NCBI RefSeq assembly: GCF_030272615.1
Contig: NC_081410.1
Coordinates: 285,945,957 to 286,009,956 of the forward strand
Length of the DNA stretch: 64,000 nt
From: Cryptomeria japonica
Lineage: Eukaryota; Streptophyta; Pinopsida; Cupressales; Cupressaceae
Direction of reading: 5' to 3'
The notes under the pieces were generated by a model, which saw nothing but the letters and a program-made list of their open reading frames with translations, had not been told where the DNA came from and made no database searches. Each line of letters opens with the position of its first letter. Position 1 is the stretch's first letter. The position numbers and the translations under genes were made by a program. Positions 23,101 to 35,018 of the stretch are shown piece after piece.

Positions 23101-26100
23101 ATGTGCATCAAAATCACGTTTTCACACTACAAGCACCAAAATAGGGACTTGCGTCTTGAAAGCTTGTTGTGCCTCTAAAACACCGATTTTGATGCTCCAA
23201 AACTTGGGCTTTTGAGGAAGAACTTCTAAAATAGAATTCTAAGAGCACAATCTGCATCAAAATTGAATTTTGATGCTACTAGCTCTAAAATCATGGATTG
23301 CATCTTGAAACCTTTTTGTGCCTCCAAACATTGATTTTGATGCTCCAAAACTGAGTCTTTCGAGGCACAAGCTCCGAAATGAGATTCTAAGAGAATGATG
23401 TGCATCAAAACTCCATTTTGACGCTATAGGCTTCGGAATACAAACTTCCTTCTTGAAACCTTGTTGGGCCTCAAAAGATTGATTTTGATGTTCCAAAATC
23501 AAAGCTTTCAAGGCACAAGCTCCGAAACGAGGTTCTAAGAGCACGATGTACATCAAAATTGCAGTTTGATGCTACTGACTCTGGAATTAGGACTTGTGTC
23601 TTGAAACCTTATTGTGCCTCCAAAGACTAATTTTTATGCACCAAAAATGCGGCTTTTGAGGCACAACCTCCGAAATGAGGTTATAAGAAAACCATGTTTT
23701 TCAATATCGTGTTTTGGCGCTATCAGCTTGAGAATCAGGACTCGTGACTTGAAACCTTCTTGTGCCTTTAAACATTTCTTTTGGTGTTTTGAAACTAGAG
23801 TTTTCAAGACACATGCTCTGAAATGAGGTTCTAAGAGCACAATGTGCATCAAAATCATGTTTTGACACTACAGGCTCCAGAATAGGGACTTGCGTCTTGA
23901 AAGCTTGTTGTGCCTCCACAAACCAATTTTGATGCTTTGAAACCAAAGATTTTGAGGCATAAGCTCTAGAACAATGTTCTAAGAGCATGATGTGCGTCAA
24001 ACTCAAATTTTGACGCTACCGGCTCCATAATCAGGACTTGCATCTTGGAACCTTGTTGTGCCTCCAAACATCGATTTTGATGCTCCAAAACTGGGGCGTT
24101 TGAGGCACAAATTCTATAACAAGGTTCTAAGAGCACAATGTGCATCAAAATTTTATTTTGATGCTACTGGCTCTAGAATCGGGGCTTGCATCTTGAAACC
24201 TTGTTACGCCTCAAAAAATTGATTTTGATGCTCCAAAATTGGGGTTTTCAAGGCACGAGCTTCGAAATGAGGTTCTAAGAGCATGATGTGTGCCAAAATC
24301 AGATTTTGATGCTATTGACTCTAGAATCAACTCGCATCTTCAAACCTTGTTGTGCCTTCAAACATTGATTTTGATGCTCCAAAACTGGGTCTTTCAAGGC
24401 ACAAGCTCCAAAATTAGCTTCTAAGAGAATGATGTGCGTCAAAATGGAATTTTGACTCTATAGGCTTTAGAATAGGGACTTGCTATTTGAAACCTTGTTG
24501 TGCCTCAAAACATTGATTTTGATGTTCTAAAATTAGGGCTTTCAAGGCACAAGCTTCAAAATGAGGTTCTAAGAGAATGATGTACATCAAATTGTGTTTT
24601 GACACTACCAACTCTGGAATTGGGACTTGTGTCTTGAAACCTTGTTGTGCCTCCAAACACTAATTTTTATGCTCCAAAAAAGAGTCTTTTGATGCACAAC
24701 CTTTGAAATGAGGTTCTAAGAACACCATGTTTGTAAAAATTGTGTTTTGACAATATCAGCTTGAGAATCGGGACTTGTGTCTTGAAACCTTGTTGTGCCT
24801 TTAAAAATTGCTTTTGATGTTTTGAAACTAGAGCTTTCAAGCCACACGCTCTGAAATGAGTTCTAAGAGCACGATTTACATCAAAATCATGTTTTAACAC
24901 TGTAGGATCCAGAATAGGGACTTGCATCTTAAAAGCTTGTTGTACCTCCAAAAAACAATTTTGATGATTCAAAACCCAAGATTTTGAGGCATAAGCTCCA
25001 AAACAAGGTTCTAAGAGCACAATGTGCTTCAAAATCAACTTTTGACTCTACTGGATCTAGAATCAGGACTTTCATGTTGAAATCTTATTGTGCCTCAAAA
25101 CATTGATTTTGATGCTCCAAAATTGGGTCTTTCGAGGCACAAGCTTCGAAATGAGCTTCTAAGAAAATTATGTGCGTCAAAATGGAATTTTGATGCTACA
25201 AGCTCCGGAATAGGGACTTGCTTCTTGAAACCTTGTTGTGCCTCAAAAAATTGATTTTGATGTTCCAAAATCAAGGCTTTCAAGACATAAGCTTCGAAAT
25301 GAGGTTCTAAGAGAATGATGTACATCAAAATTGGGTTTTGACGCTAAGGACTCTGGAATTCGGACTTGTGTCTTGAAACCTTTTTGTGCCTCCAAACACT
25401 AATTTTATGCTCCAAAAATGAGGCTTTTCAGGCACATCCTCCAAAATGAGGTTCCAAGAACACCATTTTTGTCAAAATCGTGTTTTGACACTATCAGCTT
25501 GAGATTCCGAACTTGTGTCTTGAAACCTTGTTGTGCCTTTAAACATTGATTTTGATGTTTTCAAACTAGAGCTTTTGAGGCACATGCTCCGAAACGAGAT
25601 TCTAAGAGCACGATGTGCATCAAACTCACATTTTGACACTACAGGCTCCAAAATAGGGACTTGCATTTTGAAAGCTTGTTGTGCCTCCAAACACCAATTT
25701 TGATGCTTCGAAACGGAAGATTTTGAGGCCGAAGCTCCAAAACAAGGTTATAAGAGCACGATGTGCATCAAAATAAAATTTTGATGCTACTGGCTTCAGA
25801 ATTAGGAGTTGCATCTTGGATCCTTGTTGTGCCTCCAAACATCGATTTTGATGCTCCAAAATTGGGGCTTGTGAGGCACAACTGCTAAAACAGGGTTCTA
25901 AGAGGACAATTTGCATCAAAATTGAATTTTGATGCTACTCATTCTAGAATCGGGGCTTGTATCTTGAAACCTTGTTGTGCCTCAAAACATTGATTTTGAT
26001 GCTCCAAAACTAGGGCTTTCAAGCCACAAGCTTTGAAATGAGGTTCTAAGAGCACGATGTGTGCCAAAATCATATTTTGATGCTATTGACACTAGAATCA

Positions 26101-29100
26101 GGACTTGCATCTTGAAACCTTGTTGTGCCTCCGAACATGTATTTTGATGCTCCAAAACTAGGTCTTTCAAGGCACAAGCTCCGAAATGAGCTTCTAAGAG
26201 AATGATGTGCATCAAAATGGATTTTTTACGCTACAGGGTCTGGAATAGGGACTTGCTTCTTGAAACCTTGTTGTGCCTCAAAATATTGATTTTGATGTTC
26301 CAAAATCTGGGCTTTCAAGGCACAAGCTCCAAAATGAGGTTCTAAGAGCATGATGTAGATCAAAATTGTGTTTTGACATTATCGACTTTGGAATTGGGAT
26401 TTGTGTCTTGAAACCTTGTTGTGCCTCCAAACATTAATTTTTATGCTCCAAAAATGATGCTTTTGAGGCACAACCTCCAAAATGAGGTTTTAAGAACACC
26501 ATGTTTGTTAAAATCATATTTTGACACCAGCAGCTTGAGAATCGAGACTTTTGTCGTGAAACCTTGTTGTTCCTTTAAACATTGATTTTGATGTTTTGAA
26601 ACTGGAGCTTTTCAGCCACATGCTCTGAAATGAGGTTCTAAGAGCATGATGTGCATGAAAATGACGTTTTGACACTATGGGCTCTGGAATAGGAACTTGC
26701 GTCTTGAAAGCTTGTTGTGCCTCCAAATACCAATTTTGATGCTTCGAAACCAAAGATTTTGAGGCATAAGCTCCAAAATAACGTTCCAAGAGGATGATGT
26801 GCCTCAAAATCAAATTTTGATGCTATTGGCTCCAGAATGAAGACTTGCATCAAGAAACCTTATTGTGCCTCCAAAAATCAATTTTGGTGATCCAAAACTA
26901 GATCTTTTGAGTCACAATTTCTAAAACAGGGTTCTAAGAGCACAATGTGCATAAAAATTGAATTTTGATGCTACTAGCTCTAGAATCAGGGCTTGCATCT
27001 TGAAACCTTGTTGTGCTTCAAAACATTGATATTTATGCTCCAAAATCAGATTTTGAAGCTGTTGTTTCTAGAATCGGGACTTGTATCTTGAAACCCTTTT
27101 GTGCCTCCAAACATTGATTTTGATGCTCCAAAACTGGGTCTTTCAAGGCACAAGCTCTGAAATGAGCTTCTAAGAGAATGATGTGCGTCAAAATGGAATT
27201 TTGATGCTACAGGCTCTGGAATAGGGACTTGCTTCTTGAAACCTTGTTGTGCCTTAAAACATTTATTTTGATGTTCCAAAATCAGGGCTTTCAAGGTACA
27301 AGCTCTGAAATGAGGTTCTACGAGCATGATGTACATCAAAATTATGTTTTGACACTACTGACTCTAAAATTGGGACTTGTGTCTTGAAACCTTGTTGTGC
27401 CTCCAAACACTAATTTTTATGCTCCAAGAAGGTTTTGAGGCACAACCTCTGAAATGAGATTCTAAGAACACCATTTTGTAAAAAACATTTTTTGATGCTA
27501 TCAGCTTGAGAATCGTGACTTGTGTCTTGAAACCTTTTTGTGCCTTTAAACATTGATTTTGATGTTTTGACATTGGAGCTTTTGAGCCACATGCTCCAAA
27601 ATGAGGTTCTAAGAGCATGATGTGCATCAAAATCATGTTTGGACACTACAGGCTCCAGAATAGGGACTTGCGTCTTGAAATTTTATTGTGCCTCCAAACA
27701 CCAATTTTGATGCTTTGAAACTGAAGATTTTGAGGCATAAGCTCGAAAATAAGGTTCTAAGAGATTTTGATGCTATGAGCTCCTGAATCAAGACTTGCAT
27801 CTTGAAACCTTCTTGTGCTTCCAAACATCAATTTTGATGCTCCAAAGTTGGGGCTTTTGAGGTCCAATTTCTAAACCAGGCTTCTAAGAGTACAATGTGC
27901 ATCAAAATTGAATTTTGATGCTACTACCTCTAGAATTGGGGCTTGCATCTTGAAACCTTGTTGTGCCTCCAAAGACAAATTTGGATGCTCCAAAACTGGG
28001 GCGTTTGAGGCACAAGCTTTGAAATGAGGTTCTAAGAGCACGATGTACACCAAAATCAAAATTTGACACTATTGACTCTAGTATCAGGACTTGCTTCTTG
28101 AAACCTTGTTGTGCCTCCAAACATTGACTTTGATGCTCCAAAACTCGGTCTTTCATGGCAAACGCTTTGAAATGAGCTTCTAAGAGAATGATGTACATCA
28201 AAATGGAATTTTGATGCTACAAGCTCTGGAATAGGGGCTTGCTTTGTGAAACCTTGTTGTGCCTCAAAATATTGATTTTTATATTCCAAAATCAGGGCTT
28301 TCAAGGCACAAGCTCCGAAATGAGGTTCTAAGAGCACGATGTACATCAAAATTATGTTTTGATGCTACCAACTCTGGAATTGGGACTTGTGTCTTGAAAC
28401 CTTGTTGTGCCTCCAAATACTAATTTTTATGCTCCAAAAATGAGGCTTTTGAGGCGTGACCTCCGAAATGAGGTTCTAAGAACACCATGTTTGTCAAAAT
28501 CATGTTTTGATGTTATCAGCTTGAGAATCAAGACTTGTGTCTTGAAACCTTGTTGTACATTTAAACATTGATTTTGATGTTTTGAAACTGGAGCTTTTGA
28601 TCCACACGCTCTGAAATGAGGTTCTAAGACCACAACATGCATCAAAATCATGTTTTCACACTACAGGCTCCAGAATAGGGACCTGCATCTTGAAAGATTG
28701 TTGTGCCTCCAAAGACCAATTTTGATGCTTTCAAATCAAAGATTGTGAGGCATAAGCTCCAAAACAAGGTTCTAAGAGCACAATGTTCCAAAACTTGGGC
28801 TTTTGAGGCACAATTTCTAAAACAAGGTTCTAAGAGCACAATGTGCATCAAAAATGAATTTTTATGCTACTGACTCTATAATCGGGGCTTGCATCTTGAA
28901 CCCTTTTTGTGCCTCAAAACACTGATTTTGATGCTCCAAAACCAGGGCTTTCGAGGCACAAGCTTCAAAATGACGTTCTAAGAGCATGATGTGCACCAAA
29001 ATCAGATTTTGATGCTATTGACTCTAGAATCGAGACTTGCATCTTGAAATCTTGTTGTGCCTCCAAACATTGATTTTGATGCTCTAAAACTAGGTCTTTT

Positions 29101-31984
29101 GAGGCACAAGCTCCAAAATGAGGTTCTAAGCGAATGATGTGAGTCAAAATAGAAATTTGACCCTAGAAGCTCCAGAATAGGGACTTGCTTTTTGAAACCT
29201 TGTTGTGCCTCAAAACATTGATTTTGATGTTCTAAAATTAGGGCTTTCAAGGCACAAGCTCCAAAATGATTTTTTAAGAGCACGATGTACATCAAAAGTA
29301 CATTTTGACACTACCGACTCTAGAATTGGAACTTGTGTCTTGAAACCTTGTCGTGCCTCCAAACACTAATTTTTATGCTCCAAAAATGAGGCTTTTGAGG
29401 CATGACCTCCAAAATGAGTTTCTAAGAACACCATATTTGTCACAATTGTGTTTTGACGCTATCAGCTTGAGAATCGGGACTTGTGTCTTGAAAGCTTGTT
29501 GTGCTTTTAATCATTGATTTTGATGTTTTGAAACTGGAGCTTTCGAGCCACACACTCTAAAATGAGATTCTAAGAGCACAATGTGCATCAAAATCACGTT
29601 TTAACACTATAGGCTCCGGAATAGGGACTTGCATCTTGCAATCTTATTGTGCCTCCAAAAACCAATTTTGATGCCTCGAAACCGAATATTTTGAGGCATA
29701 AGCTCCAAAAAAGGTTCTAAGACCACGATGTGCAGAAAAATCAAATTTGGATGCTACCATCTCCAGAATCAAGACTTGCATCTTGAAACCTTGATGTGCC
29801 TCCAAACATCAATTTTGATGCTCCAAAACTGGTTGTGATGCTCCAAAACTAGGGCTTTTGAGGCACAATTTTTAAAACAGGGTTCTAATAGCATAATGTG
29901 CATCAAAATTTGATGCTACTGGTTCTAGAATCGGGGCTTGCATCTTGCAATAGTGTTGGACCTCAAAACACTGATTTTGATGCTCTGAAATTGGGGCTTT
30001 CGGGGCACAAGCTTCGGATTGAGGTTCTAAGAGCATGATGTGCACCAAAATAAAATTTTAACACTATTGACTCTAGAATCGGGCGTTGCATCTTGAAACC
30101 TTGTTGTGCCTCCAAACATTGATTTTGATGCTCCAAAATTGGGTCTTTCAAGGCACAAGCTTCGAAATGAGCTTTTAAGAGAATGATGTTCGTCAAAATT
30201 CCATTTTGACACCATGTTTGTCAAAATCATGTTTTGACGCAATCAGCTTGAGAATCGGGACTTGTGTTTTGAAACCTTGTTGTGCTTTTAAACATTGATT
30301 TTGATGTTGTGAAACTGGAGCTTTCAAGCCACACACTCTGAAATGAGGTTCTAAGAGCATGATGTGCATCAAAATTATGTTTTGACACTACAGACTCCAG
30401 AATAGGGACTTGCGTCTTGAAAGCTTGTTGTGCCTCGAAACACCAATTTTGATGATTTGAAACTGAAGATTATGAGGCATAAGCTCTAAAACAAGGTTCT
30501 AAGAGTATGATGAGCATCAAAATCAAATTTTGACACTACCAGCTCCTGAATCAGGACTTGCATCTTAAAACCTTGTTGTGGCTCCTAACATTGATTTTGA
30601 TGCTCCAAAATTGGGGCTTTTCAAGCACATTTTCTAAAACAGGGTTCTAAGAGCTCAATGTGCATCAAAATTGATGCTACTAGCTCTAGAATCAGGGCTT
30701 GCATCTTGAAACCTTTTTGTACCTCCAAACATTGATTTTGATGCTCCAAAATTGTGTCTTTCAAGGCACAAACTCCGAAATGAGCTTCTAAGAGAATGAT
30801 GTGCATCAAAATGGAATTTTGATGCTACAAGCTTCAGAATAGGGACTTGCTTCTTCAAACCTTATTATGCCTCAAAACATTGATTTTGATGTTCCAATAA
30901 CAAGGCTTACAAGGCACAAGCTCTGAAATGAGGTTCTAAAAACATGATGTACATCAGAATTGCATTTTGATGCTACCGACTTTGGAATTGGGACTTCTGT
31001 CTTAAACCTTATTGTGCCTCCAAACACTAATTTTTATGCTCCAAAAATGAGGCTTTTGAGGCACAACCTCCGAAATGAGGTTCTAAGAACACCATGTTTG
31101 TCAAAATTGTATTTTGATGCTATCAGCTTGAGAATCGGGACTTGTGTTTTGAAACTTTGTTGTGTCTTTAAACATTGACTTTGATGGTCCGAAATCGGGG
31201 CTTTTGAGGCACAAGGTTTGAAATGAGGTTCTAAGAGTACGATGTTCACCAAAATCAGATTTTGACACTATTGACTCTAGAATCGGGACTTGCATCTTGA
31301 AACCTTGTTGTGCCTCCAAACATTGATTTTGATGATCCAAAACTAGGTCTTTTGAGGCACAAGCTTCGGAATGAGGTTCTAAGAGCACGATGTGCGCCAA
31401 AATTAGATTTTGACGCTATTGAATATAGAATCGGAACTTGCATCTTTAAACCTTGTTGTGCCTCCAAACATTGATTTTGATGCTCCAAACCTGGGTCTTT
31501 CAAGGCACAAGCTCCGAAATGAGCTTCTAAGAGAATGATGTGCATCAAAATGGAATTTTGATGCTACAGGCACCGGAATAGGGACTTGCTTCTTGAAACC
31601 TTGTGGTGCCTCAAAACATTGATTTCGATGTTCCAAAATTAGGGCTTTGAAGGCACAAGGTCTGAAATGAGGTTCTAAGAGCATGATGTACATCAAAATT
31701 GTGTTTTGATGCTACTGACATTGAGATTGGGACTTGTGTCTTGAAACCTTGTTGTGCCTCCAAACACTAATTTTTATGCTCCAAAAATGAGGCTTTTGAG
31801 GCAGAACCTCCGGAATGAGGTTCTAAGAACACCATGTTTTTCAAAATCATGTTTTGATGCTATCAGCTTGAGAATCAAGACTTGTGTCTTGAAATGTTGT
31901 TGTTCCTTTAAACATTGATTTTGATGTTTTAAAACTGGAGCTTTTGAGCCACAAGCTCCAAAACCAGGTTCTAAGAGCATGATG

Positions 31985-32060
31985 TGCATCAAAACAAGGT
32001 TCTAAGAGCACAATGTGCTCCAAAACAAGGTTCTAAGAGCATGATGTGGGTCAAAATAAA
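31985..32060. repeat. Short local amplification of the type-E tail
   Basis: The tail word AAAACAAGGTTCTAAGAGCA is repeated in quick succession, separated by CAATGTGCTCC and similar short links, while the rest of the type-E monomer is missing. This is a step of about 35 bp, much smaller than the monomer, and it sits just left of the retrotransposon. Confidence 0.6.
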
Positions 32061-32819
32061 ATTTTGATGCTACTGGCTCCAGAATCAGGACTTGCATCTT
32101 CAAACCTTATTATGCCTCCAAACATCGATTTTGATGCTCCATAACTGGGGTTTTTGAGGCACAATTTCTAAAACAACGTTCTAAGAGCACAATGTGGATC
32201 AAAATTGAATTTTGATGCTACTGGCTCTAGAATTGGGGCTTGCATCTTGAAACCTTGTTTTGCCTCAAAACACTTATTTTGATGCTTCAAAACCGGGGCT
32301 TTTGAGGCACAAGCTTTGAAAAGAGGTTCTAAGAGCACGATGTGCACAAAAATCATATTTTGACACTATTGACTCTAGAATCTGTTCGTCTCTGCACAAG
32401 GATTCCAGATCTTCAATTTCAGCCGCGTACCTGCAACCTACACACAGAAAAGCGAAGACAATTGGGGGGTTAGGGATTAGGGGTTTGCCCTTAGGTCAAA
32501 CCCCGGTTTTGGAATTAACCAAGAAATGAGAAATGCTGTAAATGTAATGTAAAACAAGTACTAATACCTTGTTGTAAGGATGTTTGTATCCTTATGTGCG
32601 AAGGTATAGATGTTGTTGTTTGTTGTATTGTTGTATGTTGTATGTAGCATGTAGTATGTGATCTCCTCTTCAATGGTTGAATCCTTGTCTTGAATGCAAC
32701 ACTTAGCCTTGAATGGAGACTTAGAATGATCAATTGCTTGAAGGAATGCTTGAATGCTTGAATGCTTGAGTATAGTTTCCATGCATTTTCCATCATATCG
32801 AATGAAAGAGGAAAATGTA

Positions 32820-32828
32820 GTTTATATA
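32820..32828 (-). promoter_or_regulatory. TATA-like box in the 3' LTR
   Basis: The minus strand reads TATATAAAC about 350 bp into the LTR, at the same place as in the other LTR. It is a plausible core promoter element, recognised by sequence and LTR position only. Confidence 0.45.
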
Positions 32829-32951
32829 CTTGTCAATTAGGGCTGATAGACTGATTTTCTCGACCTTAGGCTGACCAGGAAAGATAATTTTCCAATTTGC
32901 AAACATAAAGACCCGAAGTCCAAAAGAGACCGGACCCAAAATAGGACCCAG

Positions 32952-32978
32952 GGACCAAGGCGCTGGGCGCCCTGGTCC
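32952..32978. repeat. GC-rich dyad 1 in the 3' LTR
   Basis: This 27-bp segment begins GGACC and ends GGTCC, with GGCGCTGGGCGCC in its centre, so it can fold as a hairpin. It stands out in an AT-rich element. A second copy follows after a gap of 4 bp. Confidence 0.7.
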
Positions 32979-32982
32979 TGAA

Positions 32983-33009
32983 GGACCAGGGCACTGGGCG
33001 CTCTGGTCC
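32983..33009. repeat. GC-rich dyad 2 in the 3' LTR
   Basis: This is a second 27-bp GGACC...GGTCC dyad with the same spacing as the first. The tandem pair is also present at the equivalent place in the other LTR (39538-39564 and 39569-39595). Confidence 0.7.
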
Positions 33010-33180
33010 CACCTCCCGGACACCAGGGTGCAAAGGAGGTTCAGGCCAGGGTGCAAGAAAATGCAGTTTTCAATGTCATAATCAGGTTTCGGGGTCTCCA
33101 TTCAGGTTGCGTGTTGCGTCGCCATCGTGAAGACCGAAATGCAGTCGAAATTGCAAGTGCCACAATTTTAGGACGCTACA

Positions 33181-33195
33181 TTTAGCCCCCACTTT
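33181..33195 (-). promoter_or_regulatory. Polypurine tract
   Basis: The minus strand reads AAAGTGGGGGCTAAA directly before the LTR start TGTAGCG. This is the form expected for the plus-strand primer of plant Ty3/gypsy elements, and it fixes the element's direction independently of the ORFs. Confidence 0.85.
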
Positions 33196-33923
33196 AGCAG
33201 GAGTATAAGCGTACGCCAATACTTCCAGTAAAGTACAAGGAAACAACATTGAAAAACTTTCACCACGTCAAGGAGGCAAGATACACCAAGCCCCCAGTGG
33301 ACTAAGGATCTTACGACTTCGATTGACATAGTAAAAGGGAAGATCACGAGGGAGAACCATGACTGTCAGTAGTAAGGTTCCCTCACTATGAGTCATGCAA
33401 GAAAGATATCAAAAATTTTCAAGGCAAGGCTAAATTTGTCAAGAAATTTTCAAGTATCTTGAAAAGATATGGACGGGATGTATTCCCCCCTACGTTAAAG
33501 CGATTGCACACGCCTCACCAGGGGTGATTGCTTTAAGGTAGTGATACATATAAGAATGAGAAAGGAAAGGAGCACGTTATCACAAGGATTTATCCCCCAA
33601 GTGTGAGATAAGCCCAAGGATAATAGACACAAAACACAAAGCACAAGGTGACTTCGCTTTCCTCGGGGTCAGTATGTTGTATGATAATTCATGTATATCA
33701 TATGTATGTATGCATAATTGTTCTTCATTCCCCAATCAAGGAAGGTCACCTAGAAGAAGGGAACACATGTGTCTTTTGAGTCAACATGAGAGAGATCGAG
33801 AAATCTCAATGCTTTGCATCATCCTCAAGTAGACAACACTAAGGACAACAAATAGAAGAATGAGAGTAACACATAGAAGAAGTAACAAAAGAGAGGGGGA
33901 GAGAATTTGCTATGCTAATGAAA
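33196..33923 (-). other. Untranslated region between second ORF and polypurine tract
   Basis: About 730 bp with no open frame above 60 codons on the minus strand and no motif of reverse transcriptase, RNase H or integrase that I can recognise. In an autonomous element several kilobases of pol would lie here. Confidence 0.6.
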
Positions 33924-35018
33924 CTAGTCTAGCACGTCATCTACCCCCCGATCTTGCTGATCAATGTTTCGGGAAGGTAGGGAACGCGCTAGAGGAGGAA
34001 CATCCAACACAGCAGATGGAGCTATCACAAGATCCAAACAAGGGCTATGTTCATGTTCCAAGCCACGTTGTTCTTGTCTAGGAGCTAGGATAAGTGCTTT
34101 AGAAAATTCATTAGATAAATGGTTATCAATATCAACAAGTTCATATTCACTATCAGAATGAACAGGAGAAGTATTTGCATCATGAATAACATTTTCATCT
34201 ATATCATCATCAAGACTTATAAAAATAGGATCTTTAACTCGCACAGGATCAAGACCATCATGCATCTTATGTTTAGGAGATTTCGGCTCAATCGTCGCCT
34301 GAGGAGAAAATGGAATAATGCTTGTTGAAGGTGTTTTTGGGGATTGCGAAGTTTGAGCTCTAAGACGACGCTTTCGCCGGCGTTCACGTGCAGAACGATT
34401 TCGTCTAGTCTTAGTAGGAAGTTGCAAAGATTGAGGAGGAGGAATGTTCTCATCCTTATCACTTGGGTGTTTAGGTTGTGGTCTCTTAGGCTGGATAATA
34501 GGAGAAGAAGAAGGTCTCTTCTCTCTATAAAAGGAAGGAGGAGGAACTGCTCCATATAAAGGAGGAATTTTTGGTTTAGGAAGGAGACCAAGTCCATCAT
34601 GACGAGGAGGGATAGGTCTACTTTTAGGAAGTTTATTAGATATAGACATAGTCACATCCATAAGGATGGGTTTGGAATCTTCTTGAGGAAAGACATTAGT
34701 TTTATCTTTCAAAGGAAGAACTTCCTTCTCAAGAATGATAGGAATGTCAAGTTTGGGTGTTCTAGGTTCACTTAGAGATAGGATCATATCTTTTTTCCAC
34801 TTTTGATAAGATTTGAAAAGATGATCACTTCGCAGAGGAAGAGATTGGAATTGTTTAGGCCAAAAATAATCAATAGGAACACTAGAGGTTCTTTCAGCTG
34901 GTTTAAAGAGACTATGATTGACAGTAACAACTTCACCATTATGGGGAAATCTTAAACACTTGTGAATAGGAGAAGCAATAGCTTTCATGGAAGATAGCCA
35001 AGGATAGCCTAGCTTCAC
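33924..35018 (-). CDS. Second ORF: protease tail fused to proline-rich, basic and acidic segments
   Basis: This 364-codon open frame has a first listed codon of GTG, and no ATG supports an independent start at that point. Residues 4-35 (LGYPWLSSMKAIASPIHKCL and following) match the segment that normally closes the aspartic protease of plant Ty3/gypsy polyproteins (consensus LGRPWIHxAxAVPSxLHQxL). The frame is thus the continuation of the upstream gag-protease ORF, separated by one frame shift. After it come a W/F-rich stretch (about 50-75), a proline-rich region (130-200), a strongly basic cluster at 203-220 (KTRRNRSARERRRKRRLR), which could be a nuclear-localisation or nucleic-acid-binding segment, and an acidic region at about 268-300 (LDDDIDENV, DSEYELVDID). 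I do not recognise a family for the part after residue 40. It contains no reverse-transcriptase motif. Expression would need frameshifting, or the frame is simply broken. Confidence 0.7.
   Translation of the reverse strand: MKLGYPWLSSMKAIASPIHKCLRFPHNGEVVTVNHSLFKPAERTSSVPIDYFWPKQFQSLPLRSDHLFKSYQKWKKDMILSLSEPRTPKLDIPIILEKEVLPLKDKTNVFPQEDSKPILMDVTMSISNKLPKSRPIPPRHDGLGLLPKPKIPPLYGAVPPPSFYREKRPSSSPIIQPKRPQPKHPSDKDENIPPPQSLQLPTKTRRNRSARERRRKRRLRAQTSQSPKTPSTSIIPFSPQATIEPKSPKHKMHDGLDPVRVKDPIFISLDDDIDENVIHDANTSPVHSDSEYELVDIDNHLSNEFSKALILAPRQEQRGLEHEHSPCLDLVIAPSAVLDVPPLARSLPSRNIDQQDRGVDDVLD

Larger units (their letters stand above)
20110..32382. repeat. 148-bp satellite array, block 2
   Basis: This is the same satellite in the same orientation as block 1, continuing with type D directly after the solo LTR. 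The A-to-G order is visible through most of the block, with local losses: a D-to-G jump near 21190, a deletion near 21615, a fused E/F monomer near 28790, and a triplicated 3' box near 31990. The block ends inside a type-A monomer (GACTCTAGAATC) at the retrotransposon boundary. I see no gene in it. Confidence 0.95.
32383..33180 (-). repeat. 3' LTR of the Gag-only element, truncated
   Basis: Its 798 bp align end to end with 38969-39767 of the other LTR. On the minus strand it begins TGTAGCG right after the polypurine tract, as expected, but the alignment stops at 32383, where satellite begins. If the LTR is 1,234 bp, about 435 bp of its 3' end are missing. The junction shares ATC with the intact LTR (GGGATCTGTTCG) and with type-A satellite (TAGAATC), so a microhomology-mediated deletion is plausible. 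The alternative is a 798-bp LTR with TG...CA ends. That would leave no primer-binding site next to the other LTR, so I prefer truncation. Confidence 0.8.

Noticed and set aside
120-32356. Dozens of minus-strand open frames of 60-124 codons in the satellite (and again after 39.8 kb), many with a similar MMHIVLLEPHF-like start
   Set aside because: They recur with the repeat period, overlap each other and cross monomer borders. Since 148 is not a multiple of three the frame shifts with every monomer, and indels interrupt them freely. There is no promoter, splice or codon signal, so they are by-products of a stop-poor repeat strand.
32515-33101. Open frames in the LTRs (for example 93 and 102 codons, with a Gly/Pro/Trp-rich stretch)
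   Set aside because: The same frames occur in both LTRs because the LTRs are copies. The Gly/Pro-rich part is a translation of the GC-rich dyads. LTRs of this kind are non-coding.
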